Source: an uncultured Chloroflexus sp.
Lineage (GTDB): Bacteria > Chloroflexota > Chloroflexia > Chloroflexales > Chloroflexaceae
Length of the DNA stretch: 64,000 nucleotides
Assembly (NCBI RefSeq): GCF_937951745.1
Contig: NZ_CALFBQ010000029.1
Coordinates: forward strand, 1 to 64,000
Direction of reading: 5' to 3'
The notes under the pieces: model-generated
Database searches by the model: none
The model's input: the letters and a program-made list of their open reading frames with translations, nothing else
What the model was told of the DNA's origin: nothing
Made by a program: the position numbers and the translations under genes
Shown here: positions 1 through 7,978 of the stretch, in pieces
Layout: each line of letters opens with the position of its first letter
Position numbering within the stretch: position 1 is the stretch's first letter

Positions 1-210
1 GGCGGGACAGAGGAAGGCAACGCGGCGGGGCGGGGGCGGCGACGGGACAGAGGGAGGCGACGCGGCGGGGCGGGGACGGCGACGGGACAGAGGGAGGCGA
101 CGCGGCGGGGCGGGGGCGGCGACGGGACAGAGGGAGGCAACGCGGCGGGGCGGGGGCGGCGACGGGACAGAGGGAGGCAATGCGGCGGGGCGGGGGCGGC
201 GACGGGACAG
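1..210. repeat. GC-rich 40-bp tandem repeat array
   Basis: Five consecutive 40-bp units start at 1, 41, 81, 121 and 161, and a sixth partial unit starts at 201. The units differ by only a few G/A or C/T changes. The array begins at the window edge and probably continues upstream. Because 40 is not a multiple of three and no frame stays open usefully, it is unlikely to be coding. The strand bias is extreme: one strand is nearly all G, C and A with runs of G. Confidence 0.9.
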
Positions 211-236
211 CAGGTCAGAACGTAAGGCACCAGTAG

Positions 237-257
237 GGGCACAGCATCGCTGTGCCC
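237..257. terminator. Hairpin downstream of the lipoprotein gene
   Basis: A perfect 9-bp stem (GGGCACAGC / GCTGTGCCC) with a 3-nt loop lies about 80 bases beyond the stop codon of the minus-strand lipoprotein gene. No clear U-tract follows, so it may be a dispersed palindrome rather than a true intrinsic terminator. The rest of 258-339 shows nothing recognisable. Confidence 0.4.
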
Positions 258-339
258 TCGGTACCGGATTGAATCATTAAATCCACCGTCACACCGTGCG
301 TTGTTCCCAGGGGAACACAGCAAATGGCACCCTTGTTGT

Positions 340-1476
340 CTACGACGACGAGAGCAAAATGATGACCGTTGTCTTGTTATCAGCAGTCGAAATGGTAATC
401 GCTGCACTGCGTCCGTCTTTGGTGAATGAGAGTTGGAAGGTACCACCGTACTCCACTTCTTCCCCGGCCTTCCAGCCCTTAGCAGCCATTTCTGTTCTGT
501 AAAAGGCTGCTATATTCGCCGCCGATTCGGTTGTCTCAAAGCTGATCAGATTACCCATTCGCAACTGATTGCTGACATTAGGCGGTAGCGGAATGTCAGC
601 GCCGGTGGCTTGCTGTTGCGCACATACCTCGGGCAAGGTGATAGTGGCATTGCCGGGAAGCTTAGTGACGTTGTACTCCCAGCGCAGGTTGCTGAGCGCG
701 CCGGGCAACGGCAACGGTGCGCCGCTTTCGTCGAGCGCATTATCAGTAATAGTGCCGGTGAGTTCGCCGATGTGGCGCACAACCACTGCCGGATTGGATG
801 ATACCCAGATCTCACCGTTGGCTTGCCCCTGATAGCCAAGCGTTTGTTCAGTTAAATTGAAGGTGTAGCGATCAGTGGTAAAGCCGTTGACCTGTACGCC
901 GCGTTCAGCGAGCCGGGCATCGTTCAGGTCGCCAATCAGCGAATCAGGGGTCAAGATACTGCCGGCGAACATGTCGCTGCCGGTCATGTTTAGGCAGTTC
1001 CGATCAGTGCCGCTCTCGACATACTGGTATGCTTGGTCGCCTATTTGTATGTAGATGAGGCGCGAAAATCCTGTATCTGGTGAATCAGACTCAATGGTGA
1101 GGCTGCGATTGCCATTTTGCAGCCAGATTTCGAGGAAGGTCAGTTTGATCGGTTCATCGGCTTGGCCCTCGGTCTTCAGCAAACCGTTAATCTTCATCTC
1201 GACCTGCACATTGCCAAGCGCCGTAAAGTCGGTCTCAGTGCTGGTAACCGGCGGGCGTTCAGTTACACCTCCCGCAGCAGCGGTTGGCTCGGTTGCCGTC
1301 GTTGGCGCTGCGGTAGCTGCTGGATTTGCCGCTACCGTTGGGCGGGGTGTGCGGGTCGGCGGGGCTTCCGTGGTTGGTGTTGGTGAAGAATTGCTGGCTG
1401 TGCCGCCGCCACAGGCGGCGAGCAGCGCCACGAGGGCAATGCTGAGCAGAGTTAAGATGCTGCGGGTGGTGATCAT
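340..1476 (-). CDS. Secreted lipoprotein, possibly LppX/LolA-like
   Basis: This 378-residue protein begins with a classic lipoprotein signal peptide: a short basic start, a hydrophobic core and the lipobox LLAAC, so the mature N-terminal cysteine is near residue 22. A Thr/Pro/Ala-rich linker of about 50 residues follows, as is usual for lipoproteins held off the membrane. The remainder has beta-rich segments that recall the LppX/LprG or LolA fold, but I see no decisive motif. The start at 1476 is preceded by GGGGAG. It stands alone, with the GT4 gene upstream in the same orientation but 262 bases away. Its ligand is unknown. The lipoprotein call is firm and the fold call is tentative. Confidence 0.75.
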   Translation of the reverse strand: MITTRSILTLLSIALVALLAACGGGTASNSSPTPTTEAPPTRTPRPTVAANPAATAAPTTATEPTAAAGGVTERPPVTSTETDFTALGNVQVEMKINGLLKTEGQADEPIKLTFLEIWLQNGNRSLTIESDSPDTGFSRLIYIQIGDQAYQYVESGTDRNCLNMTGSDMFAGSILTPDSLIGDLNDARLAERGVQVNGFTTDRYTFNLTEQTLGYQGQANGEIWVSSNPAVVVRHIGELTGTITDNALDESGAPLPLPGALSNLRWEYNVTKLPGNATITLPEVCAQQQATGADIPLPPNVSNQLRMGNLISFETTESAANIAAFYRTEMAAKGWKAGEEVEYGGTFQLSFTKDGRSAAITISTADNKTTVIILLSSS

Positions 1477-1738
1477 CGGAAGTTGCTCCCCACTAATCGC
1501 GATCTGAAGCGTAGTTGACGTTTGTCACTGTAGCATGCGAGAGAGGGTCTCACAAGGGAGATTGGATGAAGATTTTGTCAGGTTTGGGTTGGAGCGATGC
1601 GGTGAAGTGAGATAGTGCTGGTCCGCTTATGTACCTAGTCTAGGCGGCTTGCAGGTCTTTCTATCAGTGTCGAAGGCTTCCTAGCAACTGACGCCAAGCG
1701 TTGCAAGAGGTATAAAGTGATAAGCAGCGGGTGACAAC

Positions 1739-2779
1739 TCATTGTCGGCAAGCCCATACCACCGCCTGCAACAATCGCTCCGCAGTATCATCCCAACACG
1801 GCAAGCCAGCAGCGTGTTGCCGAGCCGCGGCGCTGAGGCGCGCGCGCAGGGCAGGATCAGTGGTGATGGCGCGCAACGCTGCGGCTAGCGCCGCTTCATC
1901 GTCGGGCGGCACGAGCAGGCCGCCATTGCCTACCAGCGCTGGCACTGGCCCTACCGCGCCAGCAATCACTGGCAAGCCGCAGGCCAGCGCCTCGGCGAAG
2001 ACCAAGCCGTAGCCTTCAAAGCGTGAGGGAAGGGCAAAGACGCTGGCGCGCGCGTAGAGGTTTGCTAACGCATCGTCATCAAGCGTGCCGCGTACACTGA
2101 CTTGGGCCGGGCAGCTACGCACCGCTTGCCAAACTTCGGCGGCATAGGCTGGATCAGCATTAGTCTCGCCGATCAGGTCCAATCGCCAATCGTGAATCGC
2201 GGCTTGCCCCCATGCCCGCACCAAGTGAGCCAGATTCTTACGCGGGATCCATTGCCCAACCGCGATCACCAGCGGCTCGCGTGGCATACCTGCCGGCAAG
2301 CGAGCCAACAGACGGTCGTATCCACCCGATGCAACGAAGACCCGCGCCGGATCGGCGCCGCGGGCAATGAGCGTCGCAGCGCCGTCATCACTCACTGCGA
2401 CGAGCGCATCGGCATGCAGCAGGGCCTGTTCCCATTCCTGTTCTCGCGAATCGCTCGCCCCGGCTACTGCCGGCAATTCGTGGATCAGCGCAATCAGCGG
2501 ACGCTGCGCGCGCCACTGATCGAGCCATGGCGCAACCACGGCCCGTGCTAGGGCATCAACCAGCAGCGCGTCGTAGCGTTCAGCGACCACTCGTGTCCCG
2601 GCTAGCGGCGCAGCCGCCAATTGCCCGGCGACATCCGCCGGACCTAACGCGATTTCGTCAACACGGTGGCCCTGCGCGCGCCAGCGCCAGAAGACTTCGC
2701 GGTGGTAGAGGTAGCCGCCAGTGAGCCGGTTCGGATCGCCAACGGTGAGAAAGGCGAGGTGTAGGTTCATAGTGTCCAT
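1739..2779 (-). CDS. GT4-family glycosyltransferase
   Basis: A 346-residue GT-B glycosyltransferase. The C-terminal half carries the donor-binding signature of family GT4: VIAVGQWIPRKN at the start of the second Rossmann domain, then SRFEGYGLVFAEALACGLPVIA with the conserved E-x7-E, and GGLLVPPDDEAALA after it. The N-terminal half is the more variable acceptor domain. The start could be 2779 or the second Met at 2770. It lies 190 bases downstream of the PTPS-like gene on the same strand, and the gap carries dispersed repeats. Together with the pterin-like operon further upstream, it may glycosylate a pterin, as known for cyanobacterial and Chlorobium pterin glycosides, but that is inference. 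The substrate is not readable from sequence. Confidence 0.85.
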   Translation of the reverse strand: MDTMNLHLAFLTVGDPNRLTGGYLYHREVFWRWRAQGHRVDEIALGPADVAGQLAAAPLAGTRVVAERYDALLVDALARAVVAPWLDQWRAQRPLIALIHELPAVAGASDSREQEWEQALLHADALVAVSDDGAATLIARGADPARVFVASGGYDRLLARLPAGMPREPLVIAVGQWIPRKNLAHLVRAWGQAAIHDWRLDLIGETNADPAYAAEVWQAVRSCPAQVSVRGTLDDDALANLYARASVFALPSRFEGYGLVFAEALACGLPVIAGAVGPVPALVGNGGLLVPPDDEAALAAALRAITTDPALRARLSAAARQHAAGLPCWDDTAERLLQAVVWACRQ

Positions 2780-2783
2780 TTGT

Positions 2784-2960
2784 TAACCACAGAGGGTGCA
2801 GAGAACGCTAAGATCTTATCAGCCTCTCTCGCATCTACGAAGTGCGGGCCGCCGACCCGCATGCGATCGCAGCGCGTAAAGAGCGCAGGCCGCCAGCCCG
2901 CACGCGATCTCAGTGCATCAGGACGCGGGTCGCCGGCTCGTAGGCTATTTCCGCTGAGTA
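2784..2960. repeat. Dispersed intergenic repeat (family A and GC palindromes)
   Basis: The stretch between the GT4 and PTPS-like genes contains the motif CACAGAGGGTGCAGAGAACGC, which recurs in related form at 3501-3600 and 62488-62600. After it come several imperfect copies of a GCGGGCCGCCGACCCGC-like palindrome (about 2844-2945). The ORFs that run through it on both strands are translations of repeat sequence, not genes. Confidence 0.6.
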
Positions 2961-2969
2961 CGCCCCTCC

Positions 2970-3347
2970 TCATTCTAACGTACTGCTATACGCCGCATAC
3001 GCCTGCGGATTTTCCCAAATCCGAACCGTCAACGTGGTGAGACCGGTCCCGCGCAGCGCAGCGGCGATGCGTTCCCAACAGTAGTGAGCGACATTCTCGG
3101 CGGTCGTGTTCACGTCACGCAACCCTTCGATGGTGCCCAAATCACGGTAATGCAGATCGGCCACAATCGCGTTGACCGCCTCGTGCAGGCGGGTAATGTC
3201 GAAGAGTGTGCCGTCGGGTTGCAAGTGCGGGCCAGTCACGATCGCCTCCAGCCGGTAGGTGTGGCCATGCATCCGGGTGGCCGGCCCGAAGTTGCCTTCA
3301 AGCCGATGGGCAGCTTCAAATTGGGCATTGACGCCGATTTCGTACAT
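2970..3347 (-). CDS. 6-pyruvoyl-tetrahydropterin synthase / QueD-like protein without the catalytic Cys
   Basis: At 125 residues this has the length and fold signature of the PTPS/QueD (T-fold) family. The zinc ligands are present: His14 in FEAAHRLEG and His27 and His29 in MHGHTYRLE. The catalytic cysteine that QueD has four residues before HGH is alanine (A23) here, and the PTPS-I position six residues before is glycine. The C-terminal WENPQAYAAY segment matches the family's substrate-binding tail. PTPS enzymes act on dihydroneopterin triphosphate. Without the cysteine, the normal side-chain chemistry is doubtful and another reaction is likely. It stands apart from the FolB/RibD operon upstream but in the same orientation. 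Confidence 0.8.
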   Translation of the reverse strand: MYEIGVNAQFEAAHRLEGNFGPATRMHGHTYRLEAIVTGPHLQPDGTLFDITRLHEAVNAIVADLHYRDLGTIEGLRDVNTTAENVAHYCWERIAAALRGTGLTTLTVRIWENPQAYAAYSSTLE

Positions 3348-3500
3348 GGAGGTACTCCTGTCTTGGATAATGGCCAGTTGATGCGATAGCGTGCTGCTGC
3401 ATTTCGTTGTCGTGGAAAGTTAGCACCTTATCTCACAGCCTGCTTTATTTGTCAAGGTCTTGTCTATGTTTCGGGCAAGCGGAATGTGCGCTATCGTAGA

Positions 3501-3600
3501 CGCCGAGGGCGCACAGAGTTTTAACGAAAGGGCGCAGAGGTCGCATAAAACCCTTTGCGTCCTCTGCACCTTCACCCTCTGCATACTCGGCATTCGCTGC
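3501..3600. repeat. Dispersed intergenic repeat, family A
   Basis: The sequence is made of short alternating blocks such as GCGCACAGAG, GGGCGCAGAGG and CCTCTGCACC that can pair with each other. Similar blocks occur at about 2784-2830 and 62488-62600. These are typical non-coding interspersed elements seen between genes. Confidence 0.55.
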
Positions 3601-3683
3601 GGTAAACCGCTTGCCCCCCCCTTCCCTCAGCGGGGAGCGGCGGGAGAGGGGCAAGATGGTGTGTAGGCCAACGGGCTGATGTT

Positions 3684-3727
3684 ATTGCGAGGGTATGCAG
3701 CGTCCGCCGCAATCTCCTGCGCAAGCG
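3684..3727. repeat. Dispersed intergenic repeat, family B
   Basis: It opens with ATTGCGAGGGTATGCAGCG and matches 9783-9820 closely over about 37 bases, with around six differences. Related segments containing GATTGCTTCGC and CTCGCAATRACAA are found at 50818-50884 and 62427-62474. Confidence 0.6.
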
Positions 3728-3742
3728 CCTAGGATGTCTATT

Positions 3743-3751
3743 TGGTATAAT
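3743..3751 (+). promoter_or_regulatory. Extended -10 promoter for the GT-C gene
   Basis: TGG directly followed by TATAAT gives an extended -10 element. No good -35 box is seen 16-18 bases upstream, which extended -10 promoters tolerate. The start codon of the downstream gene is 60 bases away. Confidence 0.45.
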
Positions 3752-3810
3752 CGCTGCGTTGCGCCTAGCAATCAGTTAGGCAGTCTCGCATCTAGCACAA
3801 GGCTATTGCT

Positions 3811-5781
3811 ATGCGTCTCCTAGGCGCGATCTTTCTACTCTTCTGCGGTTTCTATCTGCTCACGATGAGCGGCCATACCTATTCAGCCGATGAAGAAACG
3901 ATGCTCGCGGTGACTCGCAGCCTTATTGAGCGGGGTGATGTGGCTGTATTAGTGGAAGACGGCGCTCCGGTTGCCGCGTTACGTCCCGGTCGCAATGAGC
4001 AACCCTATTCACCGTATGGCCTTCTCCCTTCTCTGCTCGCCATCCCGTTCCATCGCCTTGGCGAGTTGATTGCTCCTATCGGCCGCTCGGCTGACTTTGC
4101 AACCCGTTTCACTGTGACGATGCTCAATAGTTTCGTCACTGCTGCAACATGCGCTGTATTGGCTCGCTGGGCTTGGCAGCTTGGGGCATCAACGCTATGG
4201 GCTGCTATACTTGCGTTGCTCTATGGGTTGGCAACTTTCGCATGGCCGTATGCTCGTACTTTCTTTTCTGAACCACTGGCCGGATTGCTGATCCTGATCG
4301 CTGCCGAGCGTGCTTATGCGGCATGGCGGTATCTCAGACCGCCTGCCCGCTGGACTTCCTTCCTTATCTCTGGCTTAGCAGCAGGTTTCTTGCTAACGAC
4401 ACGGATCGCGGCCGGTGTCGTGCTGCCAATCATTAGTGGGTATGTCTTATGGGAAGCGTGGCGCCGTTCGTTAGACGAGACGAGTGCGTTGCAGTTCACC
4501 GGTTCTGCTCGCAGGATCAGGTGTGTTGTCAATACCGCCGGTGCTCTAACCCTGTGGATTATCGGCACAATTCCCGGTCTGTTGCTCTTTATGTGGTACA
4601 ACCTTGCTCGGTTTGACACACCGCTTGCTTCCGGCTATGCGAGTGAGGCATACACGTTCACTACACCGTTACAAGAGGGTCTCATCGGTCTGTTATTCAG
4701 TTCCGGCAAGAGTGTATTTCTCTTTGCGCCGCCGATCTTGTTGGCGCTACCGGGCGGGATCGCACTCTGGCGGCGGGGTGAACGGACGGTTGTGCTGTTT
4801 ATGCTTGGACTGTTCGGGTCACATGTAGTGTTGTATGCATGCTGGGGACAGTGGCCGGGTGGAGGTGTGTGGGGGCCACGTTTTCTGCTTCCCGTGGTAG
4901 CGCCGCTCGTTGTTCTCGGGGCCGGTGTGTTTCTACGTGAGGCGCTGCAACCGGCTGTCACGTACCGGCGTGTAGCGCTGGCCGTTCTCACCGGACTCCT
5001 CGGTTTTGCCGGCAATTTGGGTGGCGTGCTGTTGAATTTTGATACGTATGTTGTGCTGTATCCAGCCGAGGAGCAGTTCTACCAACCGGCTGCTTCTCCT
5101 CTTGTTGGCCATTGGCGGTTACTGGTCGAGCGCTGGCAGCGTTATGGTGCAGCGCCGCCGGTATGTCACTTAGGTGACGGCCTGTACGCCACCGAAGCAA
5201 CGGATGGAGCGATCTTTCCTCGGCGTACCGGTGCGCACGGTATCGTGAATTGTACCACGGTGGAGGGTGCTCGGCTCAGGTTTATCCTCGATGACCGACG
5301 TCCACACTCGGCGCCTACAAGCGGGGTACGGTTTCGTCTCAATGGGTATGATTTGGGGCGTCAGCCACAGGGGCAGCGACGGGTGTACAACATCCTTATC
5401 GAACCCGGGCACGTGCGTCTAGAGATTATCGCTCGGCCATGGAACCCGCTCACGGCAGGTTTTAGTGATCGGAATGATCCGCTCGGCCCGATCATCGTCT
5501 CGTTTCAAGGCGTTACGATTGGTGAAACGACGCTGAACGTGGTTGACACCGCAATTGCACCACTGCCCAAACATCCGTTGCCGCGTTGGGCATGGTATTA
5601 CGATCCGCCGAACCAACACCTTGTTGATCACTGGGCGTGGTACCTGCCCCGCTCTGAGTTGACTGACCTCGCTGCGCAGAGATTGGCAATGCTGGTTGTC
5701 TGCTTGGGAGTTGGCTCGGTAACCGGCGGTCTTGTGCTCATTGTTGGCGCTTTCAGACAGCAACCGACACGGGTTGCATAG
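3811..5781 (+). CDS. Polytopic membrane glycosyltransferase, GT39/ArnT-like (GT-C fold)
   Basis: A 656-residue integral membrane protein. The first hydrophobic segment (residues about 2-20) is followed by the acidic motif YSADEETML, in the position where GT-C enzymes carry the catalytic acidic residues of the first external loop. About ten further hydrophobic segments run to roughly residue 400. A long soluble, probably extracytoplasmic C-terminal domain follows, then a last hydrophobic helix near residue 630. This layout is typical of the Pmt/ArnT group, which transfers sugars from polyprenyl-phosphate carriers to proteins or lipids. Base use is less GC-rich than the neighbours, with more T and A at third positions. 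It lies with a broken methylase gene between two groups of minus-strand genes, so it may have been inserted there. Confidence 0.75.
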   Translation: MRLLGAIFLLFCGFYLLTMSGHTYSADEETMLAVTRSLIERGDVAVLVEDGAPVAALRPGRNEQPYSPYGLLPSLLAIPFHRLGELIAPIGRSADFATRFTVTMLNSFVTAATCAVLARWAWQLGASTLWAAILALLYGLATFAWPYARTFFSEPLAGLLILIAAERAYAAWRYLRPPARWTSFLISGLAAGFLLTTRIAAGVVLPIISGYVLWEAWRRSLDETSALQFTGSARRIRCVVNTAGALTLWIIGTIPGLLLFMWYNLARFDTPLASGYASEAYTFTTPLQEGLIGLLFSSGKSVFLFAPPILLALPGGIALWRRGERTVVLFMLGLFGSHVVLYACWGQWPGGGVWGPRFLLPVVAPLVVLGAGVFLREALQPAVTYRRVALAVLTGLLGFAGNLGGVLLNFDTYVVLYPAEEQFYQPAASPLVGHWRLLVERWQRYGAAPPVCHLGDGLYATEATDGAIFPRRTGAHGIVNCTTVEGARLRFILDDRRPHSAPTSGVRFRLNGYDLGRQPQGQRRVYNILIEPGHVRLEIIARPWNPLTAGFSDRNDPLGPIIVSFQGVTIGETTLNVVDTAIAPLPKHPLPRWAWYYDPPNQHLVDHWAWYLPRSELTDLAAQRLAMLVVCLGVGSVTGGLVLIVGAFRQQPTRVA

Positions 5782-5948
5782 GGCTATGAATTGATACGGT
5801 TGGCGGTGGATACGCGCTGAGCGAATACATTGACGTGCAGCGAGACGCTCCTCTTTACAAGCCATCTGATTGCACCCAATCATTGCCTCGTCCCTCGCGA
5901 ATGACCGGCAAGTTATCAAGCTATGCCAGAGAACGTCCAATCACTAAC
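5782..5948. other. Intergenic stretch after the GT-C gene
   Basis: I see no supported gene, promoter or hairpin here. The stretch lies between the GT-C stop codon and the C-terminal end of the methylase remnant. Confidence 0.4.
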
Positions 5949-6160
5949 TCATACATTGTCGCATGATGAGTGTTTTTTCATTGGCACGAGTCGCATCTTA
6001 AATCCATGCGCTCGGACCAGTTCTTTTACTTCTTCTTCATTGTACGTGAGCAACACATTGCCACGTACCTGCTGACAAAGATCAAACAGGCGCTGGTGTT
6101 CAATCTGATGATGGCGGTAGAGTCGTTTGCCGGCTCACTTGCCACCGGCTGTATAGGGTT
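5949..6160 (-). pseudogene. C-terminal remnant of a D12-class DNA adenine methyltransferase
   Basis: Read on the minus strand from about 6134 down to a stop at 5949-5951, the frame gives KRLYRHHQIEHQRLF, then NVLLTYNEEEVKELV, then RAHGFKMRLVPMKK. This is the characteristic C-terminal segment of Dam-like/D12-class N6-adenine methyltransferases (LY..HQ..H..LF, then TYN..EEV..L...HGF). In-frame stops occur immediately upstream at 6135-6137 and again further up. The usual downstream NTHHAKMTELLI tail is degraded to KHSSCDNV. The catalytic DPPY half is absent. It is therefore a decayed fragment, probably from a lost restriction-modification or phage-type methylase. A plus-strand ORF over the same bases is only its shadow. 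Confidence 0.65.
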
Positions 6161-6300
6161 ATAGGGCAAGATAGGGGTAACTGGTGGCGAATAGTAATCT
6201 ATCGGTTGCTGTGTAGTCTCAAGGGGGTGTTCGCAAAGATGACGCTTGCTGCGTTACGTGAATACTTCGACTGACCCCCCCATTGTATGTTTTTTACATC
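6161..6300. other. Intergenic stretch beyond the methylase remnant
   Basis: These 140 bases hold no supported gene. They lie between the methylase remnant and the convergent end of the dehydrogenase gene and contain two frame-disrupted, A/T-richer segments that may be further methylase debris. Confidence 0.4.
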
Positions 6301-7296
6301 TCAATCGTACTCAAACGCTATCTGGATCAATCCTGCCGGTGATATATCGAGCAACGCATAAGCATCTGCTGCTTGCGCGAGCCGGAAACGGTGACTGACC
6401 AACTCAGCGAGTCGAAGTTGGGGAAGCAACTCCATCACTGTCGCCGTTCGGCGGGCGTAGTCCCAACGGGGCAGGGTTTCCGGCGCTAGCCAGCCTACCT
6501 GCGATGAGCGCACGCGCACTCGCCCGCGGTGGAAATGGCCGCCGAGCGTGAGTGTGACCGGTTTTTGCCCATACCACGAGGCCACTACCACTAGCCCTTC
6601 AACGGCTACCGCGTCAATAGCCTGTTGCAACGCCGCTGGCGCGCCGCTCACCTCGATGGCGATGTCAGCTCCCTTTCCGCCGGTCAGTTCAACAATCGCT
6701 GCCGGGTCGGCGTGGGCCAGTGTGATCGCGCCAAAGCGTTCTGCCAGCTCGCGCCGGTACGGGTCGGGGTCAATCGCAATCACGCGCGCGCCGGTGCGGA
6801 GCAAGAGCTGCGTCACCAGCAACCCCACCACGCCTTGCCCCAGCACCGCCACCGTTTCGCCCAGCCGCGGCGCGGCGTCGTGGCAGATGGTGAGCGCCGT
6901 CTCGACATTAGCGTAAAATCCGCCCAATGCTGGATCGAGGTTGGCCGGCAGCCGCTTGACCAGATGTGCCGGCAGAGTAAAGACGCTCTGGTGAGGGTGT
7001 AAGGCGGCGACTGCATCGCCGATGTTGAGACCGTCTACGCCGGGGCCAACATCGATCACCCGTCCGGCAATCGCGTAGCCGTATTTGATCGGGAAGGCGA
7101 AGCTGCCGCTGAGCGTCGGCAGGTCAAGGGGCAATGTCGGGTCGATCTGACCGCGATACACTAGCCGTTCAGTTCCATGGCTGATCAACGAGGCAATGGC
7201 AGCTACCCGCACCTCGCCGGCTGCCGGCGGTGGTGCAGTTTCGCGGCGTACCACTACGGTGCGCGGTGCAGTAACCCAGATAGCATCGGCGGGCAT
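6301..7296 (-). CDS. Medium-chain (MDR) NAD(P)-dependent dehydrogenase, BchC-like branch
   Basis: I chose the ATG at 7294-7296, giving 331 residues, because it follows the RibD-like stop by 22 bases and opens directly into the conserved fold. The Rossmann dinucleotide motif VLGQGVVGLL is clear. The N-terminal catalytic domain has SHGTERLVYRG and KYGYAIAGRVIDVGPGV but lacks the cysteine and the GHE histidine-glutamate that bind catalytic zinc in alcohol dehydrogenases. It therefore belongs to the zinc-less group that also contains BchC, the 3-hydroxyethyl-bacteriochlorophyllide dehydrogenase. A BchC role cannot be excluded in this phototroph. However, it is the last gene of an operon with FolB-like and RibD-like enzymes, which points to a pterin-type substrate instead. 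Confidence 0.75.
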   Translation of the reverse strand: MPADAIWVTAPRTVVVRRETAPPPAAGEVRVAAIASLISHGTERLVYRGQIDPTLPLDLPTLSGSFAFPIKYGYAIAGRVIDVGPGVDGLNIGDAVAALHPHQSVFTLPAHLVKRLPANLDPALGGFYANVETALTICHDAAPRLGETVAVLGQGVVGLLVTQLLLRTGARVIAIDPDPYRRELAERFGAITLAHADPAAIVELTGGKGADIAIEVSGAPAALQQAIDAVAVEGLVVVASWYGQKPVTLTLGGHFHRGRVRVRSSQVGWLAPETLPRWDYARRTATVMELLPQLRLAELVSHRFRLAQAADAYALLDISPAGLIQIAFEYD

Positions 7297-7318
7297 TGAT
7301 GCGCTCGCTAAGGAGTGT

Positions 7319-7978
7319 TCAGTATTCAATCTGCCCCTCCACCACCACATCAGCGCCGTAGGTTGTCCACGTTGCGTTGCGCACCTTGATCGCCTGACCG
7401 AGCGCTGTAATGCCGAGATCGCCGATCGCTGCCGGCCCCGCGCCGAGAATCAGCGGTGCGATAGTGATGGCGACGGCATCGGCTAAACGTGCGCGCAACA
7501 GGCTGGTCAGCAGTCGTGCGCCGCCTTCAACCATCACGCTGGCAATGCCGCACTCACCAAGTGCGACCAGCAGCGCCGCCAGATCGACTCTGCCGTCTGG
7601 TGTTGCCGGGAAGCTCAGCACCGTCGCGCCACACGCCCGCAACGCTTCGCACCGTTTGGTTGGCGCTGCGTCAGTGCAGGCAATCACTGTGCCACGCGCT
7701 GCGCCATCACGGATCACCGCTGCGGTCGGCGGTGTGCGCAGCGTGCTATCGACGATCACCCGCAGTGGATTGCGCCCGTCCACTAGCCGTACTGTCAAAC
7801 GTGGGTCGTCGCGCAATACTGTGCCAATACCGACCATGATCGCGTCGTGGGCAGCGCGGACGCTATGGCAGAAGCGTAACGATTCGGATCCGCTGATCCA
7901 CTGCGAGCTGCCATCAACTGCCGCCACTCGTCCGTCGAGTGTTTGGGCAAAGCTGAGGGTGACTCGTGGTCGGTTCAT
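7319..7978 (-). CDS. RibD C-terminal-type reductase (dihydrofolate-reductase-like fold)
   Basis: The 219 residues correspond to the reductase half of RibD, without the deaminase domain. Family signatures are the N-terminal VTLSFAQTLDGRVA, then GIGTVLRDDPRLTVR for NADPH and substrate binding, and VEGGARLLTSLL in the second half. Stand-alone members reduce pyrimidine or pterin-like ring systems using NADPH. Its start overlaps the stop of the FolB-like gene by four bases (ATGA type), so the two are translationally coupled. With an aldolase of the dihydroneopterin type next door, a pterin reductase role is attractive. A riboflavin role is also possible, but no other rib gene is visible here. Confidence 0.85.
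   Translation of the reverse strand: MNRPRVTLSFAQTLDGRVAAVDGSSQWISGSESLRFCHSVRAAHDAIMVGIGTVLRDDPRLTVRLVDGRNPLRVIVDSTLRTPPTAAVIRDGAARGTVIACTDAAPTKRCEALRACGATVLSFPATPDGRVDLAALLVALGECGIASVMVEGGARLLTSLLRARLADAVAITIAPLILGAGPAAIGDLGITALGQAIKVRNATWTTYGADVVVEGQIEY

Larger units (their letters stand above)
3348..3810. other. Intergenic region with repeats and a promoter
   Basis: This 460-base gap separates the divergent PTPS-like gene and the plus-strand GT-C gene. It contains dispersed repeats of families A (about 3501-3600) and B (3684-3727) and an extended -10 promoter at 3743-3751. Short ORFs on both strands between 3445 and 3666 are repeat-derived and I do not regard them as genes. Confidence 0.6.

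Noticed and set aside
3445-3666. Two overlapping short ORFs
   Set aside because: They translate the AG-rich dispersed repeat and lack family features.
5970-6164. 64-residue plus-strand ORF
   Set aside because: The minus strand of the same bases contains recognisable adenine methylase residues, so this ORF is a shadow of the pseudogene.
6301-7296. Certain assignment as BchC
   Set aside because: The zinc-less MDR fold and GTE motif resemble BchC, but the operon context is pterin-like, so I kept the general call and noted BchC as an alternative.
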